64,000 nt of DNA from positions 1 to 64,000 of the forward strand of contig QCUL01000009.1 of NCBI GenBank assembly GCA_003210755.1. The letters are read 5' to 3'. Origin of the DNA: Synechococcus sp. AG-679-C18 (GTDB lineage: Bacteria > Cyanobacteriota > Cyanobacteriia > PCC-6307 > Cyanobiaceae). This document shows, one piece after another, positions 7,742-16,417 of this stretch. The notes under the pieces were generated by a model. The model made no database searches. It was not told where the DNA came from and worked only from the letters and a program-made list of their open reading frames with translations. Each line of letters starts with the position of its first letter. The first letter of the stretch is position 1. The position numbers and the translations under genes were made by a program.

Positions 7742-9106
7742 TCAATGCTCTTTCAGGAGGGCCTCGATTGCTCCCCTGAATTCACTGCGCTGTTTGACTC
7801 CGCGCCATTGTTGTTGAAGAGACTTATTAAAAAATAATTGCACCGTTGGGGTTCCATTAACACCGGCCTGCTCTGCAATCTCTTGATCGGCTTCGATGTC
7901 GATCTCTATACCTTGAGCCTGTCCATCAAGTTCAGACAACACTCGTTTGAGCTGGGGTTTCAGCACATGACAGGGGCCACAACTTGGTGAGCTGTAAATC
8001 ACAAGCAAAGGTTTTTTGGCGTCGTGATAAAGCTTGCGGAGCGCGTAGCTTCCTTTTTGCCATTGAGCGCTGGAGTCGTAGGTGCCTTCTGTCGTGACAT
8101 CAGTGGTTTCTGGAGGTTTGGCCTTCTGAGGTTCCACCGCATCACGACTCACCAGGGTGGCTAAGTCGTGATGGCTCAACCAGCGTTCTGCGGCAAGAGC
8201 TGCTTGGCAACCGCTGCCTGCAGCGGTAATCCCTTGGCGCCATTCCGCATCGGCTACATCTCCTGCTGCGAAAACACCTTCCAGTGAGGTCTCAGGTCTA
8301 CCGGGTTGAGTGATCAAGTATCCGCTTTGGTCACAGTCCAACTGGTCCTTAAATAATTCGGTGTTGGGTGTGTGACCGATGGCATAAAACATGCCGCGCA
8401 CAGGTAGGAGCTCCTCTTTTCCAGTGTCTCGCTGCCGAAGGCGAAGTCCATCCATCCAATCGGTTCCTTGAACATCGATCACCTCGGTGTTCCAGTGCAC
8501 CGTGATTTGAGGATTGGCTTCAACGCGATCAGCCATGGCGGCGCTGGCTCGTAGATGGCCCGAGCGCACCAGGAGGTGAACTTTGCTGCCGTACTTCGTG
8601 AGGTAAACAGCTTCCTCGCAAGCGGAATCACCCCCTCCGACCACAGCCAGATCTTCGTTTCGGAACTGGGGAGTTGCACCATCGCAGATTGCGCAAGCAC
8701 TGATTCCATTGCTCCAGAAGCGATCTTCGTTGGGTACGCCCAAACGGTTGGCGCTAGCGCCTGTGGCAATGATGATTGATTGGGTATGGATCGTTTGGCC
8801 GTCCGCTTCAATCGTGAATGGCCTCTGGGCTAGGTCGATGACGTCAGCATCGGCTTCGAGAAGCTGAGTGCCCCAGCGTTCCGCTTGAGCCTTCATGAGG
8901 TCCATGAGATCAGGACCAAGAACACCGTCCGGAAAGCCGGGATAGTTCTCTACGTGGGTAGTGGTCATCAATTGACCGCCTGGGATCCCTCCGCGTTGAA
9001 AACCAGTGATAAGGAGAGGACTGAGGTTGGCTCTAGCTGCATAAATGGCAGCTGTATACCCAGCTGGGCCAGATCCAATAATCACAAGATTCTCTCTCTC
9101 GCCCAT
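7742..9106 (-). CDS. ntrC: NADPH-thioredoxin reductase with fused thioredoxin (NTRC)
   Basis: A 454-residue fusion of NADPH:thioredoxin reductase and thioredoxin. FAD motif [16 protein letters not shown] is at residues 11-26, the redox dithiol CAIC at 138-141, the NADPH motif GGGDSACEE near 157, and [10 protein letters not shown] near 285. The C-terminal thioredoxin domain has CGPC at 376-379 and a GTPT cis-Pro loop. NTRC reduces 2-Cys peroxiredoxin and regulates chloroplast and cyanobacterial metabolism. Both active sites are intact. This is unrelated to the nitrogen regulator of the same symbol. Confidence 0.95.
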   Translation of the reverse strand: MGERENLVIIGSGPAGYTAAIYAARANLSPLLITGFQRGGIPGGQLMTTTHVENYPGFPDGVLGPDLMDLMKAQAERWGTQLLEADADVIDLAQRPFTIEADGQTIHTQSIIIATGASANRLGVPNEDRFWSNGISACAICDGATPQFRNEDLAVVGGGDSACEEAVYLTKYGSKVHLLVRSGHLRASAAMADRVEANPQITVHWNTEVIDVQGTDWMDGLRLRQRDTGKEELLPVRGMFYAIGHTPNTELFKDQLDCDQSGYLITQPGRPETSLEGVFAAGDVADAEWRQGITAAGSGCQAALAAERWLSHHDLATLVSRDAVEPQKAKPPETTDVTTEGTYDSSAQWQKGSYALRKLYHDAKKPLLVIYSSPSCGPCHVLKPQLKRVLSELDGQAQGIEIDIEADQEIAEQAGVNGTPTVQLFFNKSLQQQWRGVKQRSEFRGAIEALLKEH

Positions 9107-9232
9107 GGCTTATGCGTATTGATTATGAGTTGAATCTAAACAGCCACAGTTAGTTATTGGTTTGTATCTATGTAGTACTGATCAGAGAGTTCGTCGAATT
9201 AAGTGTATGGAAAGCAAGTTTTAACGATTCCT

Positions 9233-9547
9233 TCAGATTCCGACCGAATCCTCTGCTCCCTCCTCCAGATCATGGCTTTTTCGGGTTTGTGAGCATTCCC
9301 CCAAGCTCATGACTGAATCAGCAAAAAGTTCCGGACTTTCTCCAATACAAGTGATCCATTCTCGGAATTCTTGGGTCAATGCGTAGCTGTCTTCATAGCG
9401 CTCAGCACTGTCTAGAGCCGCAATCCTGGTCGTTGCCCAGCAGGTGGCAACACTGACTCGTCGTTCAAGCGCTGCGTCCATGACTGACTCCCAGATAGTG
9501 ACCACATTGCCTGTTGGCGAGCCGACAACGTGTGTGATTTCGCACAA
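9233..9547 (-). CDS. Conserved-looking small protein of unknown function
   Basis: A 104-residue acidic protein with four cysteines; no domain recognised. It lies 30 bases downstream of the helicase gene on the same strand. The start is uncertain: the in-frame codon is TTG at 9547, while an ATG in another frame lies 8 bases upstream, directly after a run of nine A (9563-9555 on the minus strand). Coding composition is good to the stop. Confidence 0.55.
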   Translation of the reverse strand: MCEITHVVGSPTGNVVTIWESVMDAALERRVSVATCWATTRIAALDSAERYEDSYALTQEFREWITCIGESPELFADSVMSLGECSQTRKSHDLEEGAEDSVGI

Positions 9548-9577
9548 CGTCGCATTTTTTTTTAAGCAAAGAAGTTT

Positions 9578-10888
9578 TCATTGCTGCAAAAAATTAGGTA
9601 ATTCGGGAGTTCTTAGTCGAATTACAGCACCAGCACCATCGTTTACAGCCTCCAAGGGCAGGCTTGGACCTCTCCATGCGTTTGAGCTCACTGGGTTTGG
9701 TGAGTCGTCTTCCTGAAGTTGAGGCTGGATTCGATAAGGCTCTGATATAGCCCAACTTCGTGCGTAGCTCATCAGCAACGGATCAGCTGGAGCAAATACA
9801 TAGGAGGGATCTCTCGGCACAGGTTCTGTTGCTGCCCTTGATCCGCACATGCGCACAGCTCTGGTGATGCTTTGTATGAATCGACTTTGGGTGACGACAG
9901 TTGTCAGGTAAGCGACAACACGAAGGCGAGGGGCATCAAAGCCTTCGGCGCACATATCAATACTCACCAACCAGTCGGCATCACCCTCTTGAAAACGGTT
10001 GAGTCGTGCAGATGCCTCTGGATCCTGGGAATGCACAAGGTCGACTCGGTCGCCCTGTTCTCTCAACAGCGAACTGATTGATCTGGCGTGAGCGATGTCT
10101 CGTGCGATTACGAGACCTCCCGCGTCTGGATGGTATTCACGAACGCTGTCCAGCTTGCGTCGAGCTCTAATCAAGAGTTGCTGAGCAATGCTGCTGCTAT
10201 CAGAAAGATGGATCGCGCGGCGCAAATTTCTGGCCCTCCAGCTTTCTCGAATCTCCTCGGATAGAGGAGACACATCGCGATCGGGCCTTCCGGCGCGGCT
10301 GTGTTCCACCCATCCATCTTGAAAGCGAAATTCCAATGGACGTACATCGCCTGCAGCAATCAACTCTCTGGGTTCAACACATAGGTCTGGGCTGATCTGT
10401 TCCACCAACTGATCGCCTTCCTGAATTCGGATCCGTCTGGCGCTACAGAAGGCGAGATTGTCAGCTCGAAAGGGCGTTCCTGTTAGCCCAAGTCTTAATC
10501 GGGACTTTTGGCTGAGCTCTAAGAAGGTTCGTCCCCAGACGGGGCCTTCGGGTTCATCGGGATCCACTCCAAGGTGATGAGCCTCATCGGCAATGGTAAG
10601 GAGTTGATCGCCAGCCCATTGTTGGAGCGCTTTTTTGAGTACATCGAGCTGGCTTGCCGCACCTTGATAAGTGACGAGCCAGCCATCAGATTCCTGGATG
10701 TTGTCTGTCGATTCACTCCAGTGCTCCAAGCGCAAACCAATCCGTTCGGCGGATGTGCGCCACTGGCTAAGGATGGATGTGCGATGACAAAAGACCAAGA
10801 AGCGTTTCAGCTTCCCTTCCTGCTGCATGGCTTGAAATCCGAGCAGGGCTCCAAGGGTTTTGCCTGCACCAGGCCCCGCATGAATCAA
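9578..10888 (-). CDS. Superfamily 2 DNA/RNA helicase
   Basis: ATP-dependent SF2 helicase or translocase. Motif I is GPGAGKT, motif II DEAHHLG, motif III LTGTPFR, and motif VI QSITRAVRMC, with FVFAPADP near the end. The first standard start codon is TTG at 10888, which places the Walker A only five residues from the N-terminus. The frame continues upstream to a TGA at 11026-11024 and encodes a Q-motif-like IQPRQWQQQLVQLLRRRL, so the real protein probably begins upstream, either at a non-standard codon or across an in-frame stop. The substrate is unknown. Confidence 0.85.
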   Translation of the reverse strand: MIHAGPGAGKTLGALLGFQAMQQEGKLKRFLVFCHRTSILSQWRTSAERIGLRLEHWSESTDNIQESDGWLVTYQGAASQLDVLKKALQQWAGDQLLTIADEAHHLGVDPDEPEGPVWGRTFLELSQKSRLRLGLTGTPFRADNLAFCSARRIRIQEGDQLVEQISPDLCVEPRELIAAGDVRPLEFRFQDGWVEHSRAGRPDRDVSPLSEEIRESWRARNLRRAIHLSDSSSIAQQLLIRARRKLDSVREYHPDAGGLVIARDIAHARSISSLLREQGDRVDLVHSQDPEASARLNRFQEGDADWLVSIDMCAEGFDAPRLRVVAYLTTVVTQSRFIQSITRAVRMCGSRAATEPVPRDPSYVFAPADPLLMSYARSWAISEPYRIQPQLQEDDSPNPVSSNAWRGPSLPLEAVNDGAGAVIRLRTPELPNFLQQ

Positions 10889-11120
10889 AACATCTCGTCC
10901 ATTGCTTTTTCCTGGATCCAGTCGCCTGCGTAAAAGCTGAACCAGTTGCTGTTGCCATTGCCGGGGTTGGATTTTGGCTCGTCCGTTGTCTCCCTGGAGC
11001 TCAAACGAGGGATGTGCGATCGGTCAGCCGCAAAAGTTAGGTCTTTCTAACCATTCCAACAGCTGGCGCCACCCTTAGCTTCCAGCCAACAGCTCTTGGG
11101 GTTTCCGGCCCCCTGCCGCC

Positions 11121-11297
11121 ATGGCCAAAAGCCGTCCACGTTCTCCTTCTAGTCCTGATCAGCGCCAACAGCTGGAGCACTGTTGGCCACTGGAATGTGA
11201 TATCGATCCAATTATATTGAGGTTGCGCTGGCTTGAACATCAGGGGGACTGGTCTCTTGTTCAAGCGCTTGAACAAGAGCTTCTTCCTCTTTTCTAA
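11121..11297 (+). CDS. 58-residue small soluble protein
   Basis: Short ORF beginning MAKSRPRSPSSPDQRQQLEH and ending QALEQELLPLF. It has a basic N-terminus followed by an amphipathic Trp/Leu-rich part (RLRWLEHQGDWSLVQAL). No family recognised. It faces the upstream end of the helicase gene and converges with the 11312-11902 gene. Its codon pattern is coding-like and its length is below common ORF cut-offs, so it could be missed by automatic annotation. Confidence 0.55.
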   Translation: MAKSRPRSPSSPDQRQQLEHCWPLECDIDPIILRLRWLEHQGDWSLVQALEQELLPLF

Positions 11298-11311
11298 GTC
11301 GAACTTTGTTT

Positions 11312-11902
11312 TCAAAGAGATTCGCTGTGGTTGCAGAGCAAACGCTCCACTTCCATTAGACCCTCTTCTGCAGCACATGCAGCCCGTTGTTCATCTCCGT
11401 CCGCCGCACTTTTTAATTGCGCAACAAGACGTCCTATCAAAACTGCTCGCTTGTCTTGAAGCGTGGTCAATATTTCTTCCTCGATCAGTTGACGCACAGC
11501 ATTGCTGCGCAAGTGATCGTCTGAGGCCTCATCAAAAGTTCCCTGGACGAGTTCCTGGATGAACAAACGATGGACTTCGCTGCTCCGCAGAAAGCTCTCG
11601 GTGGCATTGATCATTCCATCCACCAGGGTCCGATCAGGTTCAGCATCTGTTTCGGACTGTTGGTTTTGGAGCTTGAATTCCCAATCAAGGTGGCGTCGTT
11701 GCCAGCCAGCTGCATGCAGGCTTGGCATCACTGATTGAGAGAACGTGTCGACAGACATTTCATAGATCCGTTCCGCGAGTCGTTCACACCATTCCCTTCC
11801 GTGTTCGCTGAGGAGTTCTTCCATCGTGTGGCGATTGACTGCGTGCCCGCCGTGATGGCTGTGACAAACGCCATCTGGACATTCAATTGCGGAGAGACCC
11901 AT
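11312..11902 (-). CDS. Conserved protein with N-terminal Cys/His cluster
   Basis: A 196-residue mostly helical, acidic protein. Residues 7-20 read ECPDGVCHSHHGGH, a compact Cys/His cluster that could bind a metal. The remainder has DUF-like helices (MEELLSEHGREWCERLAERIYE, split here only for description) and no enzyme motif I recognise. It is divergent from the pntA operon with about 120 bases between starts. Metal binding is inference; function unknown. Confidence 0.72.
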   Translation of the reverse strand: MGLSAIECPDGVCHSHHGGHAVNRHTMEELLSEHGREWCERLAERIYEMSVDTFSQSVMPSLHAAGWQRRHLDWEFKLQNQQSETDAEPDRTLVDGMINATESFLRSSEVHRLFIQELVQGTFDEASDDHLRSNAVRQLIEEEILTTLQDKRAVLIGRLVAQLKSAADGDEQRAACAAEEGLMEVERLLCNHSESL

Positions 11903-12022
11903 GCTCTATTAGACGGAATTCTCTATTTAGCAACAGCTGCTTAACTAAGTCAGCTTCTTCAGAAAAGATGCGTTTCGGGAGCGATGACCCCGTAATCTCA
12001 GCTGGGTGGTGGCACAACGAAC

Positions 12023-13165
12023 TTGCCCAGACTCCTTATCCCGATTGAAAGCGCAACGGCTGAAACCCGTGTAGCTGCTTCACCCGAGACCCTGAAAAAA
12101 TTTATTGCCCTCGGTTGCACAGCTGCAGTTGAGCGTGGTGCTGGACTTCCCTCCGGTTTTCTGGACGAAACCTACGCGAGTGTTGGAGCTGATTTGGTCT
12201 CTCCAGGCGACCCTCACGCTTGGGGGGAGGCTGACGTCTTGCTTTGTGTGCAATGTCCAAGCTCTGCATCGCTTGGCCGCTTGCGAAAGGCTGCCTTGGT
12301 GGTGGGCATGTTGGCTCCTTATGGCAACCAGGTTCTTTCAGAAGATTTAAGTGAATGTGGTCTCTCGGCAATGGCCCTTGAGCTCCTTCCTCGCATCAGT
12401 CGTGCCCAGTCCGCTGATGTGCTTTCATCCCAAGCCAACATCGCTGGTTACAAGGCAGTTCTGCTTGGTGCTGCGGCCTTGGATCGATATTTCCCGATGT
12501 TGATGACTGCAGCAGGTACCGTTCAGCCCGCAAGGGTTGTGGTTCTGGGTGCCGGTGTTGCTGGTCTACAGGCCGTTGCCACTGCTCGCCGATTGGGTGC
12601 GGTCGTTTATGTGAGCGACATTCGACCTGCTGTGAAAGAGCAGGTCGAATCACTCGGTGCTCGCTTCATCGATCCACCGGAAATGGATGACAAGCCAGCC
12701 GAATCGGGTGGTTATGCAAAGCAGGCTTCAGATGCATTTTTGGCAGCACAGAGGCAACAACTCTCCGACCAGCTCGCTCAGGCAGATGTGGCGATATGCA
12801 CAGCTCAAGTCCCTGGCAAGCGCGCACCACGCTTAATCAGTGAGGACATGCTTGACCGCATGCGTCCCGGTTCAGTGGTTGTTGATCTTGCTGTTGCTCA
12901 GGGTGGTAACTGTGCCGATACAGTCCCGTCCCAAACGGTGATCCGTAAGGGCGTGAAGTTAATTGGAGCGAACGAACTTCCTTGCAGTGTTCCCAATCAC
13001 GCCAGCTCTTTGTATGCCCGCAATCTTCTGGCCTTATTGCAGCCAACGCTTCAAGACGGCCAGCTGACGCTCGACACCGAAGATGAATTGATTGCTGGTT
13101 GTTTAATCGCCCATGACGGCAACATTCGCCGAAGCGATGTACTTACTCCTGGAGCTCCCAACTGA
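12023..13165 (+). CDS. pntA: Proton-translocating NAD(P) transhydrogenase, alpha-1 subunit
   Basis: NAD(H)-binding domain I of the membrane transhydrogenase, which uses the proton gradient to reduce NADP+ with NADH. The 380-residue protein resembles the alanine dehydrogenase fold: it begins LLIPIESATAETRVAASPET and has the Rossmann motif VLGAGVAGLQAVATARRLGA. The start is TTG at 12023, since no ATG precedes the conserved N-terminus. It is the first of three genes with TGATG stop/start overlaps, so translation of the operon is probably coupled. Confidence 0.94.
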   Translation: MPRLLIPIESATAETRVAASPETLKKFIALGCTAAVERGAGLPSGFLDETYASVGADLVSPGDPHAWGEADVLLCVQCPSSASLGRLRKAALVVGMLAPYGNQVLSEDLSECGLSAMALELLPRISRAQSADVLSSQANIAGYKAVLLGAAALDRYFPMLMTAAGTVQPARVVVLGAGVAGLQAVATARRLGAVVYVSDIRPAVKEQVESLGARFIDPPEMDDKPAESGGYAKQASDAFLAAQRQQLSDQLAQADVAICTAQVPGKRAPRLISEDMLDRMRPGSVVVDLAVAQGGNCADTVPSQTVIRKGVKLIGANELPCSVPNHASSLYARNLLALLQPTLQDGQLTLDTEDELIAGCLIAHDGNIRRSDVLTPGAPN

Positions 13166-13473
13166 TGTCGTTTTTAAGTGAAGCCCTCTGGGTTCTGCTG
13201 CTGGGCAGCCTTCTAGGTCTTGAACTGATTGGCAAAGTGCCGCCCACTTTGCATACACCCTTGATGAGTGGAGCTAACGCTATCTCTGGGATCACGGTGT
13301 TGGCTGCCCTCACCTTGATCATCAAGGCTGGAAATGATGGCAATACCCCTTTGTTGGCCTTGGGTGCTGTGTCCCTCGGCTTCGCCCTCTTCAATGTCAT
13401 TGGGGGATTTTTGGTTACCGATCGAATGCTGGCCATGTTCAGCCGTAAGTCCGCCCGCAAGGAGAACCGCTGA
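13165..13473 (+). CDS. pntAB: NAD(P) transhydrogenase, alpha-2 membrane subunit
   Basis: A 102-residue membrane domain corresponding to the C-terminal membrane part of E. coli PntA, encoded separately as in other cyanobacteria. It has three hydrophobic spans (around residues 5-20, 35-55, 65-90), with the conserved GKVPPTLHTPLMSGANAISG loop. Start and stop overlap its neighbours by TGATG at both ends. Confidence 0.94.
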   Translation: MSFLSEALWVLLLGSLLGLELIGKVPPTLHTPLMSGANAISGITVLAALTLIIKAGNDGNTPLLALGAVSLGFALFNVIGGFLVTDRMLAMFSRKSARKENR

Positions 13474-14897
13474 TGAACACTGCTGTCATCGTGAAGTATG
13501 CGATTGATCTGGTCGCCGTTTTGCTTCTTGCCCTGGGAATTAAGGGGCTCTCCAAGGTGCGATCTGCGAGAGAGGCCAATCGTTTGGCTGCTGTCGCCAT
13601 GGCTCTCGCTGTTTTGGGAGTTTTAGTTGATTCGTTCGCGGGTGGAATTTCAAGTACTGCCTGGAGTTGGATCATTGGGGGCACGATTGTTGGTGGCCTG
13701 TTAGGAGCCATTACGGCTCAGAGGGTGCCTATGACCTCGATGCCCGAGATCGTGGCGTTGTTCAACGGCTGCGGAGGAATGTCATCCCTTTTGGTCGCAC
13801 TCGGGGTGGCACTTTTCCCCGTAATGGGAGCGGAAGGGGAGTCGCGGATTGTTGAAGAAATTTCGATTGTGATTTCAGTGTTCGTTGGCTCGATTACCTT
13901 TACAGGCTCGATTGTGGCCATGGCCAAGCTTCAGGGCTGGTTATCGACTCCGCCTTGGATGCAAAGCAAGGCACGTCATGTGGTGAATATCGCTTTGGCG
14001 GTTGTGTCTCTGATCGCTGCAATCGAAATGATCCGCAACGGCGGAAGTGGTCTGTGGCTGCTCGTTGTGGCCTCAGCTCTTCTTGGTGTGGGCGTCACCC
14101 TGCCGATCGGCGGGGCTGATATGCCTGTTGTGATTTCGCTTCTGAACAGTTACTCGGGTGTTGCCGCAGCAGCTGCGGGTTTCGTGGTTGGAAGTCAGCT
14201 ACTGATCGTTGCTGGAGCCATGGTTGGCGCCGCAGGATTGATTCTCACTCAGGTCATGTGCAATGGCATGAATCGCTCGTTGGTATCGGTGCTGTTTGGA
14301 GGAGCTCTTGGTGCTTCTTCATCGTCCTCTGGTGGTGGTGGCGAATACGTCAATATCACGAGCTGTAGTGCCGAGGAGTGCGCCCTCACTCTTGAAGCAG
14401 CAGAGAGAGTCATCATCGTTCCTGGCTATGGCTTGGCCGTGGCCCAAGCTCAGCACACTCTTCGAGAAGTCACTCGTTCGTTGGAGTCTGCTGGGATCGA
14501 AGTGGCCTATGCCATTCATCCTGTGGCAGGAAGAATGCCTGGGCATATGAATGTGTTGCTTGCTGAGGCCGATGTGCCTTACGAACAGCTCAAGGAGATG
14601 GATGTCATCAACCCTGAGTTTCCTGCCACCGATGTGGTGCTGGTGCTGGGAGCAAACGATGTTGTTAATCCTCAGGCCAAGACTGATCCCAATTCGCCGC
14701 TTTACGGAATGCCTGTGCTTGATGTTCAGCAGGCGCGTACGGTTTTTGTAGTGAAGCGCGGGATGAGTGCTGGGTATTCCGGCATTAAAAATGATCTTTT
14801 TGAACTAGCCAACACCTCGATGTTGTTTGGTGATGCCAAAAAGGTGCTTGGAGATTTGCTTGGAGAACTCAAGGAGTTAGGCGTCGGTAAGAAGTAA
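13473..14897 (+). CDS. pntB: NAD(P) transhydrogenase beta subunit
   Basis: A 474-residue subunit with an N-terminal multi-span proton channel (to about residue 265) and a C-terminal NADP(H)-binding domain III. The domain III landmarks are VPGYGLAVAQAQH, YAIHPVAGRMPGHMNVLLAE, LVLGANDVVNP and KRGMSAGYSGIKN. It completes the transhydrogenase encoded by the two preceding genes; the complex sits in the thylakoid or plasma membrane and balances NADH and NADPH. Confidence 0.96.
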   Translation: MNTAVIVKYAIDLVAVLLLALGIKGLSKVRSAREANRLAAVAMALAVLGVLVDSFAGGISSTAWSWIIGGTIVGGLLGAITAQRVPMTSMPEIVALFNGCGGMSSLLVALGVALFPVMGAEGESRIVEEISIVISVFVGSITFTGSIVAMAKLQGWLSTPPWMQSKARHVVNIALAVVSLIAAIEMIRNGGSGLWLLVVASALLGVGVTLPIGGADMPVVISLLNSYSGVAAAAAGFVVGSQLLIVAGAMVGAAGLILTQVMCNGMNRSLVSVLFGGALGASSSSSGGGGEYVNITSCSAEECALTLEAAERVIIVPGYGLAVAQAQHTLREVTRSLESAGIEVAYAIHPVAGRMPGHMNVLLAEADVPYEQLKEMDVINPEFPATDVVLVLGANDVVNPQAKTDPNSPLYGMPVLDVQQARTVFVVKRGMSAGYSGIKNDLFELANTSMLFGDAKKVLGDLLGELKELGVGKK

Positions 14898-14904
14898 TCC
14901 GCCC

Positions 14905-15999
14905 GTGATCTTGCGCGACATCATCTCTGACCCCCTTTTGCTAGAGCAACTGGGGATCAGGGCTTTCCATCAGCGTTTTCCCTGGTGGGGCGGAGATCTT
15001 CAAACGTTGAGGGACACTCTCCGTCCTGTAGCTCTGCCGCTCGATAAGGGGCAACCTTTAGAGATTGAGGTGCCTGCGCTCAGCAGCGGGGCAGCTGGCA
15101 GTGGTGCCCTTCTTGCCTTCATGGATTACCCACCAGAGCCGAAAGCCTTGGTGGTTTTGTTGCATGGTCTTGGGGGATCGAGCCGTCGTGAAGGCTTGCG
15201 CAGGCTGGGCTTATCACTGGCCCAGAATGGCTATGCCGTGATGCGGCTCAACATGCGAGGAGCGGATCCCGGACGACATCTTGCAGGAGGAACCTACGCA
15301 GCCCAATGCAATAGCGATCTGCTCCCTGTGCTGAATCGCGCGCGTGAGCTTTGTAACTCTCTCGGACCAGCAATGACTCCGCTGCCTCTTTTTGGCGCAG
15401 GCCTTTCCCTTGGGGGCACCATGCTGCTGAACGCTTGTTATTCCACGCAGGCTGAGCGCCTTGAAGCTGGATTAGACCCTTCAATCTGTGCTCTTGATGG
15501 TCTGTTCTGTGCAAGTAGCCCTCTGGATCTGGCGGCTTGCAGTGCTTCGATCGAACGTCCTCGTAATCGCATTTATCAACGCTGGCTGCTGCAACGCCTC
15601 GTGCGTCAGACGTTGGCCGATCCATTTGGAGTAAGTGATCTGGAGAATCAAGAACTTCGTGGTGCTCAGCAACCGCGAACCATTCGTGCATTCGACAGCA
15701 CTGTTACTGCTCCCCGTTGGGGATTTGCGGATGTGAATGCTTACTACAGAGAGGCATCACCTCTACAGCACTTGATTCAATCGCCTCAGCAATTACCTTC
15801 CACCCTTCTGCTGCAGGCCCTGGATGATCCTTGGGTTCCCGCATGTTCGGCGATTGATTTACAGGATGCTTTACCCAAAAGCCAGCCCATTCAGCTGATG
15901 TTCACGCGCCAAGGCGGTCACAACGGTTTTCATGGGAGAGCTGGCTGCTGGGCGGATGATCTTGCTGTTTCTTGGTTTGATCAGCTTTTGGGTGCCTGA
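14905..15999 (+). CDS. YheT-type alpha/beta hydrolase
   Basis: A 364-residue hydrolase related to E. coli YheT and plant EMB8. The N-terminal half has HLW-like sequence around FPWWGGDLQTL, the oxyanion region HGLGGSSRREG, nucleophile elbow GLSLGG, an acid-site block (ALDDPWVP) and catalytic His in GGHNGFHG. The start is GTG at 14905, seven bases after pntB, so it may be cotranscribed. The natural substrate of this family is not established. Confidence 0.88.
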   Translation: MILRDIISDPLLLEQLGIRAFHQRFPWWGGDLQTLRDTLRPVALPLDKGQPLEIEVPALSSGAAGSGALLAFMDYPPEPKALVVLLHGLGGSSRREGLRRLGLSLAQNGYAVMRLNMRGADPGRHLAGGTYAAQCNSDLLPVLNRARELCNSLGPAMTPLPLFGAGLSLGGTMLLNACYSTQAERLEAGLDPSICALDGLFCASSPLDLAACSASIERPRNRIYQRWLLQRLVRQTLADPFGVSDLENQELRGAQQPRTIRAFDSTVTAPRWGFADVNAYYREASPLQHLIQSPQQLPSTLLLQALDDPWVPACSAIDLQDALPKSQPIQLMFTRQGGHNGFHGRAGCWADDLAVSWFDQLLGA

Positions 16000-16081
16000 C
16001 TTTCCTGGCATCAATTTGTGAATGGTCGCTTAAAAAGTTCAACGGAGTAGTCACTTTCGGTTAGTTCTGCACGCGTCAAGC

Positions 16082-16417
16082 TCAATTGAATGAGGTTGTT
16101 TTAAGGATCCATTCTTTGATGGGCCTCCCGCGGACAACATGTTCATTGAGAATCGTGCTGATGCGTTCTGGGGTTACACCTCCATACCAAGTCCCATCGG
16201 GCCAGATCAGCAAGATTGGCCCCTGAGTACAGATTCTTAGGCAATCGGCTTTGCTGCGCAGCACGATGCCTTCAGATCGGTTGGGATTTTCGAGATCCAG
16301 CTCACGAACCTCTCTTTTGAGCGCGTCCCAACTTGCGGCTCCGATAGCTGGATCACAGCACTTGGCTTTCAAGGGTGTAGCGCAGAGCATTAGGTGATGG
16401 CTAATTCTCTGATTCAT
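16082..16417 (-). CDS. Thioredoxin-like [2Fe-2S] ferredoxin
   Basis: A 111-residue protein of the thioredoxin-fold 2Fe-2S ferredoxin family (NuoE-like or Aquifex Fd4-like). The cluster cysteines are visible as Cys12 in LMLCATP, the CC pair at KAKCCDP, and CLRIC before [12 protein letters not shown]. Its ATG overlaps the dxr stop by four bases (ATGA), which couples it to an isoprenoid enzyme; the MEP pathway has ferredoxin-dependent Fe-S steps later on, so a supporting redox role is possible but is inference. Confidence 0.88.
   Translation of the reverse strand: MNQRISHHLMLCATPLKAKCCDPAIGAASWDALKREVRELDLENPNRSEGIVLRSKADCLRICTQGPILLIWPDGTWYGGVTPERISTILNEHVVRGRPIKEWILKTTSFN

Noticed and set aside
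9163-9177. GTA...TAC word upstream of ntrC
   Set aside because: Again nine-base spacing and no supporting promoter element.
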